The notes under the pieces were generated by a model. The model was given only the letters and a program-made list of their open reading frames with translations. It ran no database searches and had not been told where the DNA came from. Position numbers and translations under genes: made by a program. From contig NZ_VIWO01000001.1 of the NCBI RefSeq assembly GCF_007829335.1, positions 992,001 to 1,056,000 of the forward strand: a stretch of DNA of 64,000 nt. Direction: 5' to 3'. The stretch comes from Chitinophaga polysaccharea (GTDB lineage Bacteria > Bacteroidota > Bacteroidia > Chitinophagales > Chitinophagaceae). Shown here piece after piece: positions 51,740 to 60,086 of the stretch; within the stretch, counting starts at the first letter, position 1; every line of letters starts with the position of its first letter.

Positions 51740-53263
51740 TTATACCAGCAGGTTACCGGTCATTTCTTTAGGAACAGATAATCCCATGAAATGCAGGATG
51801 GTAGGAGCAATGTCGCCCAGTTTGCCATCTTTTACGGTACCTCTGAAGTCTTTATTGATGATAAAAAACGGTACCAGGTTCAGGGAGTGGGCGGTATTAG
51901 GGCTTCCATCCGGGTTGATCATAAAGTCGGCGTTACCATGATCGGCGGTCAGGAACACGGTATAATCGCTGGCCAGCGCCGCGGTAACCACTCTTTCTAC
52001 GCAATGATCTACGGTTTCTACTGCTTTGATAACGGCTTCAAATACGCCGGTATGTCCCACCATATCCGCATTAGCAAAGTTGAGTACAATAAAGTCGGCA
52101 GATTTCTTTTCCAGTTCCGGTACAATCAGGTCGGCCAGTTCGTTGGCGCTCATTTCAGGTTTCAGGTCGTAGGTGGCTACTTTGGGAGAAGCTGCCATCA
52201 TCCTGCGTTCGCCTTCGAATTCTGCTTCGCGGCCACCAGAGAAGAAGAAAGATACGTGCGGGTATTTTTCTGTTTCAGCGATGCGGATTTGTGTACAACC
52301 GTCTTTGGCCAGTACTTCACCCAGCGTCATGTTAAGATTGTCATTTTCGAAGATGACATGCACATTTTTATAGGTGCGGTCGTACTCCGTCATGGTAGTA
52401 TAGAAGAGATTCAGCGGTTTCATACCGAAATCCGGGAATGCTTCCTGGGTGAGTACTTGTGTGATTTCGCGGCAACGGTCTGTCCGGAAGTTGAAGCACA
52501 GTACCGCATCTCCCTCCTGGATAGTGGCAATGGCCTGCTGTTGCGCATCAGTTACGATGATCGGCTTGATAAACTCGTCGGTTACGCCTTCGGCATAAGA
52601 GGCTTTTACCGCGGTGAGCACGTCCTGTGTAGCGGTGCCGGTGCCGTTTACCAGCGCATTGTATGCCAGTTGCACGCGTTCCCAGCGTTTGTCGCGGTCC
52701 ATCGCGTAATAGCGGCCAGTAACAGAAGCAATTTTACCGGTAGTTTTTTCCAGGTGGGCCGACAGGTTTTCCAGGAAACCTAATCCGCTTTTAGGATCAG
52801 TGTCGCGGCCATCGGTGAAGGCATGGATGTATACTTTTTCCAGTCCCTTAGATTGGGCGATGGTAGTAAGTGCTTTCAGGTGTTCTATATGGGAGTGTAC
52901 ACCGCCATCGCTTACCAGGCCAATCAGGTGAAGGGCTTTGTTATTGTCTTTGGCATGTGCCATGGTTTCCTGCAACACAGGGTTGGCGGCCAGTTCTCCA
53001 TCTCTGATGGCTACATTGATACGCTGTAATTCCTGGTATACAATACGGCCGGCGCCGATGTTCAGGTGACCCACTTCGGAGTTGCCCATCTGTCCATCAG
53101 GAAGTCCTACCGCTTCTCCGCAGGTAATGAGGTGGCTATGTGGATATTGTTTATATAAGCTGCTTACAAAAGGTGTTTTCGCGTGTGCAATAGCATCGGC
53201 AGAAGGTACTTTACCTTCGCCCCATCCGTCCATAATTACGAGAATGGCTCTTTTCTTTTCCAT
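51740..53263 (-). CDS. gpmI: 2,3-bisphosphoglycerate-independent phosphoglycerate mutase
   Basis: 507 residues, normal length. The catalytic Ser lies in MGNSEVGHLNIGAGRIVYQ (near 61), the metal Asp at the start (VIMDGWGEG), RHTDGRDTDPKSG, and the second metal site in FANADMVGHTG and FLTADHGNADFM. It interconverts 3- and 2-phosphoglycerate with two Mn2+. The -7 box TATTTTTG is at 53335-53342. The start region reads ATAGGATATGG, identical to the core of the four repeat units. Confidence 0.96.
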   Translation of the reverse strand: MEKKRAILVIMDGWGEGKVPSADAIAHAKTPFVSSLYKQYPHSHLITCGEAVGLPDGQMGNSEVGHLNIGAGRIVYQELQRINVAIRDGELAANPVLQETMAHAKDNNKALHLIGLVSDGGVHSHIEHLKALTTIAQSKGLEKVYIHAFTDGRDTDPKSGLGFLENLSAHLEKTTGKIASVTGRYYAMDRDKRWERVQLAYNALVNGTGTATQDVLTAVKASYAEGVTDEFIKPIIVTDAQQQAIATIQEGDAVLCFNFRTDRCREITQVLTQEAFPDFGMKPLNLFYTTMTEYDRTYKNVHVIFENDNLNMTLGEVLAKDGCTQIRIAETEKYPHVSFFFSGGREAEFEGERRMMAASPKVATYDLKPEMSANELADLIVPELEKKSADFIVLNFANADMVGHTGVFEAVIKAVETVDHCVERVVTAALASDYTVFLTADHGNADFMINPDGSPNTAHSLNLVPFFIINKDFRGTVKDGKLGDIAPTILHFMGLSVPKEMTGNLLV

Positions 53264-53334
53264 ATCCTATCTGGTTATAGTTTAATAATTCACTCAAGAG
53301 GGTGAAAGTACTTATAATGGGTTTAAATTTTTTG

Positions 53335-53342
53335 CAAAAATA
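53335..53342 (-). promoter_or_regulatory. -7 box TATTTTTG of gpmI
   Basis: Exact TAnnTTTG on the minus strand, 71 bases before the gpmI start codon. Confidence 0.45.
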
Positions 53343-53554
53343 ACGCTTATCAAAAAATTAATTTTCAAACCCGGCAGTTCATATGAATGCAAAAATTGAT
53401 ATATGCAAAAATTAAAACATGTTATTAAATCATTATTACTTAGGCATTAAGCGCTACCACTATAATGTGATTTTATTGATTTGCAGGCTCTTTGGCATAG
53501 TTTTCGCTTTTAATTTGAGTTAGAATAATCACATTTTTAATAAAATAACTGACA

Positions 53555-53968
53555 ATGAAGAAGCTATTGATGGTGCTGGGGATTCTGTTGTTGGGAGGTG
53601 TTTTTACGACGTTCACATTGTCGGCCCGGCCAATTGAAATAGTGGCGGCTGGTCCGTTTGAAGATGTAGTGGCAGCACTTAAACAAGGTGATATAAATGG
53701 CTTATCCCGTTACCTCGATAATAACGTTGAGATTAATATAGCAGGTAAGCCTAATTCCTATAGTAAAGCACAAGCTGAAATTATCTTAAAGGATTTCTTT
53801 AATAAGAATCCGGTTAAATCGTTTGAATTAGTGCATCAGGGAGGCGATAACTCCCGGTTCGGCATTGCTAATATGGTAACAAACAACGGTACATTCAGGG
53901 TTTCCTTTTTCCTGCAAAAGAAAGGGGGCTCTATGGTACTAAACGAATTAAGATTTGAGAATAAATAG
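53555..53968 (+). CDS. DUF4783 domain protein, exported
   Basis: 137 residues with a signal peptide (MKKLLMVLGILLLGGVFTTFTLSA). The mature region GPFEDVVAALKQGDINGLSRYLDNNVEINIAGKPNSYSKAQAEIILKDFF is the DUF4783 (SnoaL/NTF2-like fold) signature. Function unknown; often next to nadC in Bacteroidota. Terminator at 53995. Confidence 0.88.
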   Translation: MKKLLMVLGILLLGGVFTTFTLSARPIEIVAAGPFEDVVAALKQGDINGLSRYLDNNVEINIAGKPNSYSKAQAEIILKDFFNKNPVKSFELVHQGGDNSRFGIANMVTNNGTFRVSFFLQKKGGSMVLNELRFENK

Positions 53969-53994
53969 CCGATATAAATTATTGAAAAAACCCG

Positions 53995-54020
53995 GTGCTC
54001 CGCAATTAATTGCGGGGCAC
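53995..54020 (+). terminator. Intrinsic terminator after the DUF4783 gene
   Basis: GTGCTCCGCAAT/ATTGCGGGGCAC with a TA loop, followed by TTTTT. Confidence 0.8.
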
Positions 54021-54024
54021 TTTT

Positions 54025-54032
54025 TATTTTTG
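54025..54032 (+). promoter_or_regulatory. -7 box TATTTTTG of the nadC operon
   Basis: Exact TAnnTTTG match that starts in the T-run of the preceding terminator, 62 bases before ATG 54095. Confidence 0.45.
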
Positions 54033-54094
54033 ACCTATCTTTCGCACCGGAGGGAGGACACTCCAGGTGTGAATATTCAATAATACCAACAATT

Positions 54095-54946
54095 ATGTTA
54101 GAAGAATCAGCGCTGAATGCGTTTATCAGGAGCGCACTGGCAGAAGACATAGGAAGCGGCGACCATTCTACCCTGGCTTCTATTTCGCCTACTGCCAAAG
54201 GAAAGGCGGTATTGAAAATAAAGGAAGATGGTATACTGGCAGGTATGGAAGTTGCCGAGGCAATTTTCAGGTGGTTGGATATGTATACCGTGTTCACACC
54301 ACATAAGCAAGACGGCGATGCTATGAAAGCAGGCGAAACAGCCTTTGAAGTAACCGCAGCCGTGCATACCTTATTGATGGCGGAAAGACTGGTGCTAAAT
54401 TGTATGCAACGCATGAGCGGGATCGCTACCCTTACCCGCCAGTACGTGGAAAAGCTGAAAGGATATCATACCCGGATACTCGATACCCGGAAAACAACCC
54501 CCAATTTCCGCATGCTGGAAAAAGAAGCTGTTCGTATAGGCGGTGGCGTTAATCACCGTATCGGGTTGTACGATATGGTAATGCTGAAGGATAATCATAT
54601 CGACTTTTCCGGTGGCATCACTGCTGCGGTTACCAAAACAGTGGCCTATCTCAAAGAGCGGCAGCTACCCCTGAAAATTGAAGTGGAAACACGTAACCTC
54701 GATGATGTAAAAGAGGTGCTGGCAGTAGGGCAAATCGACCGGATTATGCTCGACAACTTTACTCCGGCAGATATTGTTAAAGCACTGGAACTGATCAATG
54801 GCCGGTTTGAAACAGAAGCATCCGGCGGCATCACCCTGGATACCCTGGAAACTTACGCAAAAACAGGCGTGGATTATATCTCCGTGGGCGCCATCATACA
54901 TCATGCGGTGAGCCTGGATCTGAGCCTCAAAGCAATTATTCTATAA
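54095..54946 (+). CDS. nadC: Nicotinate-nucleotide pyrophosphorylase (carboxylating)
   Basis: 283 residues. The quinolinate phosphoribosyltransferase pattern is intact: ERLVLNCMQRMSGIATLTRQYVEKL, LDTRKTTPNFRMLEKEAVRIGGGVNHRIGLYDMVMLKDNHI, KIEVETRNLDDVKEVL, RIMLDNFTPADI and EASGGITLDTLETYAKTGVDYISVGAI. It makes nicotinate mononucleotide from quinolinate and PRPP. It is first in a three-gene group with a lipid kinase and an SUI1 protein, 10 and 20 bases apart. Confidence 0.96.
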   Translation: MLEESALNAFIRSALAEDIGSGDHSTLASISPTAKGKAVLKIKEDGILAGMEVAEAIFRWLDMYTVFTPHKQDGDAMKAGETAFEVTAAVHTLLMAERLVLNCMQRMSGIATLTRQYVEKLKGYHTRILDTRKTTPNFRMLEKEAVRIGGGVNHRIGLYDMVMLKDNHIDFSGGITAAVTKTVAYLKERQLPLKIEVETRNLDDVKEVLAVGQIDRIMLDNFTPADIVKALELINGRFETEASGGITLDTLETYAKTGVDYISVGAIIHHAVSLDLSLKAIIL

Positions 54947-54956
54947 AACGGTTTTT

Positions 54957-55838
54957 TTGAAGAAGATACTATTTATCATTAACCGCAAGGCTGGAACCGA
55001 CCGGGAAAAACGGTTGGAAGGAGCTATCAGGCAATATTTGCCCGAAAGCCAGTTTGAAGTAAACATCGCCTGGCTCGCTTACCTGGGCCATGGTGCCGAC
55101 CTGGCAAGAGAAGCCGTGCAAAACGGGGTTGATACGGTGGTAGCAGTGGGCGGCGATGGCTCTATTAATGAGATAGCGCAAGGCCTGGTAGGGAGTAATA
55201 CCGCGATGGCCATCCTGCCCCTGGGCAGCGGCAACGGGCTGGCCCGGGCGTTGAAGATTCCATTGGATATCAATAAAGCCCTGCAGTTGATCGTTAAAAA
55301 TAAACAACGGCCTATCGACGTGGGATATGCCAATGAACATCTTTTTCTCAGCAATGCTGGCGTAGGCTTTGATGCGCTGATTGCCGAACAATTCAGGCAT
55401 AATACCAAACGCGGATTGTCGGGCTATGCTAAGCTGGTACTGAGAAGTTTTAGCAGCTATGATCCGGCGGAATATGATATCGATATTGATGGCAAAACGA
55501 TTCAAACAAAAGCATTTTTGTTGACGGTGGCCAATGGTAACCAGTTTGGTTACGAATTTAAACTGGCGCCCAAGGCCAGCGTATTTGACGGGCAGCTCGA
55601 CTTATGCGTAATGCCCCCGGTAGGTGTACTGAGCCTGGTGCCGGTCAGCGTTTTTTCTCTCCTGGGAAATATCGATAAAACCCGCTACCTGCAACACTTT
55701 ACAGGTAAGGATATTACCATACGCAGCCATCAGCTGGAATACCTGCAGGTAGATGGTGATGCAGTACCGCTTTCAGAAAAAGGCATGGTGCGTATCCGTA
55801 TACAACCTAAAGCCATCAACTTAATTGTAAACGAGTAA
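54957..55838 (+). CDS. Diacylglycerol kinase-like lipid kinase (YegS/BmrU type)
   Basis: 293 residues from TTG 54957 (no in-frame ATG at the usual place). Catalytic-domain motifs: VVAVGGDGSINEIAQGLVG, LPLGSGNGLARALKIP and SNAGVGFDALIAEQF; the C-terminal beta domain ends YLQVDGDAVPL, typical. It phosphorylates a lipid such as diacylglycerol, or a sphingoid base in Bacteroidota; the substrate is unproven. Second gene of the nadC group. Confidence 0.93.
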   Translation: MKKILFIINRKAGTDREKRLEGAIRQYLPESQFEVNIAWLAYLGHGADLAREAVQNGVDTVVAVGGDGSINEIAQGLVGSNTAMAILPLGSGNGLARALKIPLDINKALQLIVKNKQRPIDVGYANEHLFLSNAGVGFDALIAEQFRHNTKRGLSGYAKLVLRSFSSYDPAEYDIDIDGKTIQTKAFLLTVANGNQFGYEFKLAPKASVFDGQLDLCVMPPVGVLSLVPVSVFSLLGNIDKTRYLQHFTGKDITIRSHQLEYLQVDGDAVPLSEKGMVRIRIQPKAINLIVNE

Positions 55839-55858
55839 CCTTTAAATATTTTAAAGAG

Positions 55859-56197
55859 ATGTCGAAAAAGAAAAATACATCAGGTAATGGGATTGTATAT
55901 TCCACTGATCCAAACTTTTCATTCGAGCCGGAGCAAGAGGAAGTAACAGAAACACCGGCGCCCGCCAACCAGGTGCTAAGAGTAACTCTCGACAAAAAAC
56001 AACGTGCAGGAAAAGTAGTGACCCTGATTACCGGGTTTGTTGGGAAAGAGGAAGATCTCGAAAAACTGGGAAAGGAATTAAAAACCAAATGTGGTACCGG
56101 CGGTAGTGTAAAGGATGGTGAAGTCCTTATCCAGGGCGACTATAAAGAGAAAGTTGTAAAATGGCTCCAGGACTGGGGTTATAAGAAGACGAAGTAA
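55859..56197 (+). CDS. SUI1/eIF1-like translation initiation factor (YciH family)
   Basis: 112 residues. The N-terminus (GIVYSTDPNFSFEPEQEEVTETPAP) is disordered; the C-terminal domain is SUI1: KQRAGKVVTLITGFVGKEEDLEKLGKELKTKCGTGGSVKDGEVLIQGDYKEKVVKWLQDWGY. YciH in E. coli acts as a minor factor in start-site fidelity. The stop codon at 56195 overlaps the first base pair of palindrome B, so the palindrome is the 3' end of its mRNA. Confidence 0.93.
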   Translation: MSKKKNTSGNGIVYSTDPNFSFEPEQEEVTETPAPANQVLRVTLDKKQRAGKVVTLITGFVGKEEDLEKLGKELKTKCGTGGSVKDGEVLIQGDYKEKVVKWLQDWGYKKTK

Positions 56198-56319
56198 GGC
56201 AAAAAGCATAAAGCATAAAGCAAAAAGCTATTTAGGCAAAATGATCAGTGTATTTAAATATTCGCAATGATCATTTTGCCTAAATAGCTTTTTGCTTTAT
56301 GCTTTATGCTTTTTGCCTT
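56196..56319. repeat. Perfect 52-bp palindrome B between SUI1 and aldo/keto reductase genes
   Basis: Left arm 56196-56247 and right arm 56268-56319 are exact complements over 52 bases, with a 20-base centre. The arms are built from repeats of GCATAAAGC and GCAAAAAGC. The centre shares ATTTAAATATTCGC with palindrome A at 24101. It overlaps the SUI1 stop codon and ends 7 bases before the stop of the convergent gene. Confidence 0.92.
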
Positions 56320-56325
56320 CAGCTC

Positions 56326-57318
56326 CTATCTGTTTACGAGCTTCATCCCTCCTTCAGTATAACGGAGTCCGAACACGGCGTGCTGTTGCAGTATCTGCTC
56401 AATGGCTGCCAGATCTGCTGCTGATAAATTAATGTCTGCTGCGGTTGCATTTTCCAGTAAATATTTCCTGCGTTTAGTACCTGGAATTGGAATGATATCG
56501 TCTCCCTGTGCCAACAACCATGCGAGTGACAGCTGGGCAGCTGTAATCCCTTTCTCTTTCGCAAATGCTTCCAGCGCATTCACCATACGTAAATTCTGTT
56601 CAAGGTTACCTTCCCGGAAACGTGGCAAGTTAATGCGAAAATCTTCTTTGCTCAGGGATGCCTGGCTGTTGATAGCACCGGTGGAAAGCCCTCTGCCCAA
56701 TGGGCTGTAGGCCACCAGGCCAATGCCCAACTCACGGGTAGTGGCTAGAATTTCATCTTCTATATCACGTGTAAACAGGGAGTATTCTGTTTGCAATGCA
56801 GCAATCGGATGTACCGCCTGTGCCCTGCGGATAGAATCTACGCCTGCTTCAGATAAACCGAGGTAGCGTACCTTTCCTTCTTTTACCAGTTCAGCCATAG
56901 CACCCACCGTATCTTCTACCGGTACGGTATCATCTATGCGATGAGTATAATAGAGGTCAATTACATCAACGTTCAATCGTTTTAAACTGGCTTCGCAAGC
57001 CTGTTTAATATATTGTGGAGAGCCATCAAAGTAATTGGTATTATCTTCTTTAAACCTGAATCCGAATTTAGTAGCGAGGAAAACTTTATCTCTCCTGGTC
57101 GCTAATATTTTTGATAATAAAATCTCATTCGCTCCCTGGCCGTACATATCCGCGGTGTCCCAGAAATTAATGCCTGATTCCAGCGCCAGTTCCAATGTGG
57201 CTAATGATTCCTGTTCATTGAAATCCTGGCTGCTGCCGTACGCATATGACATACCCATGCAACCCAGTCCTATCGCAGATATTGATTCGCCCGTCTTTCC
57301 TAATTTTCTGTACTGCAT
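56326..57318 (-). CDS. Aldo/keto reductase
   Basis: 330 residues, TIM-barrel. [49 protein letters not shown] (catalytic Asp and Tyr), [11 protein letters not shown] (Lys), [18 protein letters not shown] (His), and [25 protein letters not shown] are all standard for the family 13/YajO-like enzymes. It reduces carbonyl compounds with NADPH. The AraC regulator gene lies 92 bases upstream on the same strand and probably controls it. Confidence 0.94.
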   Translation of the reverse strand: MQYRKLGKTGESISAIGLGCMGMSYAYGSSQDFNEQESLATLELALESGINFWDTADMYGQGANEILLSKILATRRDKVFLATKFGFRFKEDNTNYFDGSPQYIKQACEASLKRLNVDVIDLYYTHRIDDTVPVEDTVGAMAELVKEGKVRYLGLSEAGVDSIRRAQAVHPIAALQTEYSLFTRDIEDEILATTRELGIGLVAYSPLGRGLSTGAINSQASLSKEDFRINLPRFREGNLEQNLRMVNALEAFAKEKGITAAQLSLAWLLAQGDDIIPIPGTKRRKYLLENATAADINLSAADLAAIEQILQQHAVFGLRYTEGGMKLVNR

Positions 57319-57340
57319 ATTGTTTTGTTTTAGAGTGGTA

Positions 57341-57348
57341 CAAAAGTA
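57341..57348 (-). promoter_or_regulatory. -7 box TACTTTTG of the aldo/keto reductase gene
   Basis: Exact TAnnTTTG on the minus strand, 22 bases before the start codon, in the gap to the AraC gene. Confidence 0.45.
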
Positions 57349-57410
57349 GATATCAATACAGGAGCAGCAATTGTAGGGAACAAAGTATTAATTGTTAATG
57401 TCAAAGAGTG

Positions 57411-58349
57411 TTATTGTGCCCGGTACACATGTGGTGAAACACCACTATGATTTTTAAAGAAGTGAGTAAAGTTGCCGGGATCCTCAAACCCAAGGCACCA
57501 GGCTATTTCAGAAATTTGCCAATCGGTATGGATAAGCAGTAAGCGGGCTTCCAGCAACATACGCTGACGGATATGTTCGCTCACGGTACGGCCAGTGGCT
57601 TGTTTTACACAGGCATTTAAATGATTGGGATGTGTATTTAATACCTGGGCAAACTCCTTGGCTGTTTTAAGACCGAGCTGACTATGTGTATACTCAATTG
57701 GGAATTGTTTTTCCAGCCTGTCGGTAAAGCGATGCGCCAATGCCTGCGCTGCCGTAAACTGGCGCTGTGGGGAGGTAAACTGGGTCGATAACCGTTTTCC
57801 CTCTAACAGGAGCAGTTTGAGGTAAATAAGAATCGCTTCATGTTTAAAAGCTGCATTCTCATTATACTCTCTCAATAATTGCCGGAAAATAGATTGGATA
57901 TAACTGCACTGTTCATCGGTTAGGTTATATACTGCCTGGGCCCCCATTTGTAACAATGGGTGCGTCAACAGGTTTTCCTGATGATTGGTTTGCGCTTCAA
58001 ACAATAGGTCGGTAAACAGGCAGAAGTAACCCTCTTGCTCTTCAGAAGTGGCATGCCATGTTTTTAATTCAAATGGATTAATAAAAATTAAAGTAGGCCC
58101 ATCTATTTCATAGCGCTTTTCTCCCATCGTAAAAATACCACTGCCTTTACTGATGAAACTGATCTTGTAATAATCCCGCCGGCTGGCAGTTACTTCATCC
58201 ACGCAGTTGTGGTCCGCCCTTTCCTGCACCGCAAAACTTCCGCGTAACGGAGCTTTGGGGATCATTTCTTTTCGGGTGTACAGGAGGAGGTCGTCGTTGA
58301 AGTCGTTGATTGTTTTCAATCCAATGGAAGCATTTTTATTGGTAGACAT
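57411..58349 (-). CDS. AraC family transcription regulator
   Basis: 312 residues. An N-terminal cupin-like sensing domain (GSGIFTMGEKRYEIDGPTLIFINPFELKTWHA) is followed by the C-terminal double helix-turn-helix: HTHPNHLNACVKQATGRTVSEHIRQRMLLEARLLLIHTDWQISEIAWCLGFEDPGNFTHFFKNHSGVSPHVYR. It lies just upstream of the aldo/keto reductase gene, its likely target. Its -7 box TAAATTTG ends four bases before the ATG, so the mRNA may be leaderless. Confidence 0.92.
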   Translation of the reverse strand: MSTNKNASIGLKTINDFNDDLLLYTRKEMIPKAPLRGSFAVQERADHNCVDEVTASRRDYYKISFISKGSGIFTMGEKRYEIDGPTLIFINPFELKTWHATSEEQEGYFCLFTDLLFEAQTNHQENLLTHPLLQMGAQAVYNLTDEQCSYIQSIFRQLLREYNENAAFKHEAILIYLKLLLLEGKRLSTQFTSPQRQFTAAQALAHRFTDRLEKQFPIEYTHSQLGLKTAKEFAQVLNTHPNHLNACVKQATGRTVSEHIRQRMLLEARLLLIHTDWQISEIAWCLGFEDPGNFTHFFKNHSGVSPHVYRAQ

Positions 58350-58353
58350 ATTC

Positions 58354-58361
58354 CAAATTTA
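58354..58361 (-). promoter_or_regulatory. -7 box TAAATTTG directly at the AraC gene start
   Basis: Exact TAnnTTTG on the minus strand, then GAAT and ATG (58349), the same spacing as at 51456. Confidence 0.5.
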
Positions 58362-58626
58362 GGCAATTTCGAATGAATTTCTTTGCAGGCTGATAACAGC
58401 AATGTTAAGTTTTTAGTAGTCTTTGTGCGCCCAAAAGCGTACTGGATAAGGGTGATTTTATAAATTGAAACGTTGTTGCAATTTCATTTTTGATTAAGTA
58501 GAAAAAATTTCACAATTTGTTAACGCCTTTATCAACCAAAATCTTGTTATCATCAAGCCCTGATGATTGCTATGTAGAGCGGTCTGCCACATATGCCACC
58601 GAACAAGAAACTCTAAAATCCATAGA

Positions 58627-58658
58627 CGGAAATACATTCGTATTTCCGTTTTTTATTT
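58627..58658 (+). terminator. Orphan intrinsic terminator
   Basis: ACGGAAATA/TATTTCCGT with a CATTCG loop, then TTTTTTATTT. No gene ends just before it, so it may close a short RNA or the remains of a gene. Confidence 0.7.
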
Positions 58659-58976
58659 AATAGATCACCAGCTTTTTTGTGACATATTCATTATTATGGC
58701 AACACCTATTAGTTCTATCACTATGCCTCCACATAGTACCTCCCTGTTGCTGCTGTTATTAATTGTAATAGTGAAAATGGTGTTTTCAATCCCTGGTATT
58801 ACAGCCATATTATGATTTGCGAAGAGGTGAATTCCTGCACCTGGACCTGGCCAGGCATCTTTCATCGGGATATTTATCAGTACCCTCTTTTATGGTGCTT
58901 AACTCAATAGTGATCGGATGGTTGGAAAATGGTATTGTTCTGGTCTGTCGCGGGTCAATTTATTGTATCAGCCTAG

Positions 58977-59174
58977 CTCTTTCGATATACTGACCTGGAC
59001 GCGGTAGCCTTTGGCGGCGATTATGTATTCGGCGCCCTTCAGGATACCCTTTGCTGCGGATATGCCTTTGATATTCGTGCTTACCTGTTATCCGGTTTAT
59101 CGCCTGAGTTGCCGGCGCTGATACAACAGCGGTTGGTAAAGAAACAGGAGAGCTTCCAGGATGGTATGAAATAA
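58977..59174 (+). pseudogene. C-terminal gene remnant before birA
   Basis: A 65-codon frame without start codon after TAG 58974, ending TAA 59172. It encodes LFRYTDLDAVAFGGDYVFGA...YLLSGLSPELPALIQQ...QDGMK, which has good codon use and protein-like composition. A second frame upstream (58863-58989) could be the preceding part, joined by a frameshift near 58975. I do not recognise the parent family. It runs convergent with birA, 8 bases apart. Confidence 0.45.
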
Positions 59175-59182
59175 GCTGGCTG

Positions 59183-59971
59183 TCAGCGGTTAAGTATGAA
59201 TTCTATTTCTCCGAATCCCAATTGCAGAATTTGGCCTTCTTGTTCCAGGCACAGATGCCCATCTGGGAGCACATCCCGGATAATGCCCTCAAAGATTTGA
59301 CCGTCCTTACGGTAGAGGGCCGGCTGTTGCCACCGGAAAAGCCGGGTGGTATACTCCTGGAGTAGGGCTTCGTAGTTCGCCGGGACTAGCTGTTGGATCC
59401 TTTTATCGAGAAAGGTACAGAGTTCGCGGGCCAGGTCGGCCGCTTCCCGGACTTTGCCGGTAATTTGCCGGAGGGAAACAGCGTTAGGAAGATCAGGTGA
59501 AAAGGCTGCCTGATTGATATTAAGTCCTATGCCAATAATGGCATATTGCCAGACATTTCCTCTTAATACATTCTCAATTAGGATGCCGCCTGCCTTTCTG
59601 TCACGCCAATAAATATCATTTGGCCACTTAATGATCGTTTCATCGCCGGCATAGCTGGCAAAGAAATCGCAGGTAGCGAGGGCTACGGTAACGCTTAGCA
59701 TAAATTGCCTGGAAAGGGGTAGCATCGCTGGTTGGAGGGCAATACTGAGGGCACTGATATCGCCGGGTTGGGCCAGCCATTGTTTACCGCGGGTTCCTTT
59801 TCCGGCGGTTTGGTTGCTTGTAAACCAGGCTGTACCGGATGTCACCTGCCCGGAATTTACCTGCTCCATGGCATAGTTATTGGTGCTGTCAACTTCTGTT
59901 AATACCTTGAACGGGTGTCCTATCACATGAATCTTTTTTAGTCTGTATATCTGGCCCGAAAAGTAATTCAT
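59183..59971 (-). CDS. birA: Biotin-[acetyl-CoA-carboxylase] ligase
   Basis: 262 residues; catalytic and C-terminal domains only, with no N-terminal DNA-binding domain, so it is not a repressor. The biotinoyl-AMP loop reads TAGKGTRGKQWLAQPGD and the adjacent motif KWPNDIYWRDRKAGGILIEN. It attaches biotin to carboxylases. Convergent with the gene remnant, divergent from rsfS. Confidence 0.95.
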   Translation of the reverse strand: MNYFSGQIYRLKKIHVIGHPFKVLTEVDSTNNYAMEQVNSGQVTSGTAWFTSNQTAGKGTRGKQWLAQPGDISALSIALQPAMLPLSRQFMLSVTVALATCDFFASYAGDETIIKWPNDIYWRDRKAGGILIENVLRGNVWQYAIIGIGLNINQAAFSPDLPNAVSLRQITGKVREAADLARELCTFLDKRIQQLVPANYEALLQEYTTRLFRWQQPALYRKDGQIFEGIIRDVLPDGHLCLEQEGQILQLGFGEIEFILNR

Positions 59972-60042
59972 TTTATTATTTAATTAACATTTTCAGGAGG
60001 CCCGGAGGCGATATTAAACATGTTATATTACTGCTTGTTTAG

Positions 60043-60050
60043 TAACTTTG
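60043..60050 (+). promoter_or_regulatory. -7 box TAACTTTG of rsfS
   Basis: Exact TAnnTTTG match, 36 bases before the TTG start at 60087. Confidence 0.5.
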
Positions 60051-60086
60051 ACAATTAAAGATTATTTTTAACAAAAACGAGATTTA

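Larger units (their letters stand above)
58350..59182. other. 833-base stretch without an intact gene
   Basis: It contains the AraC promoter, an isolated terminator hairpin (58627-58658), short plus-strand frames interrupted by stops between 58696 and 58900, and a 65-codon fragment at 58977-59174. I see no intact gene; the reading frames look like decayed coding sequence. Confidence 0.6.

Noticed and set aside
51791..52783. 330-codon plus-strand frame
   Set aside because: Antisense shadow of gpmI, which has all catalytic motifs.
53387..53413. Two copies of ATGCAAAAATT 16 bases apart upstream of gpmI
   Set aside because: Short and AT-rich; no third copy or regulator suggests a function.
58665..58865. 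66-codon minus-strand frame with hydrophobic segment
   Set aside because: No family likeness, no promoter, and lies in a stretch that looks decayed on both strands.
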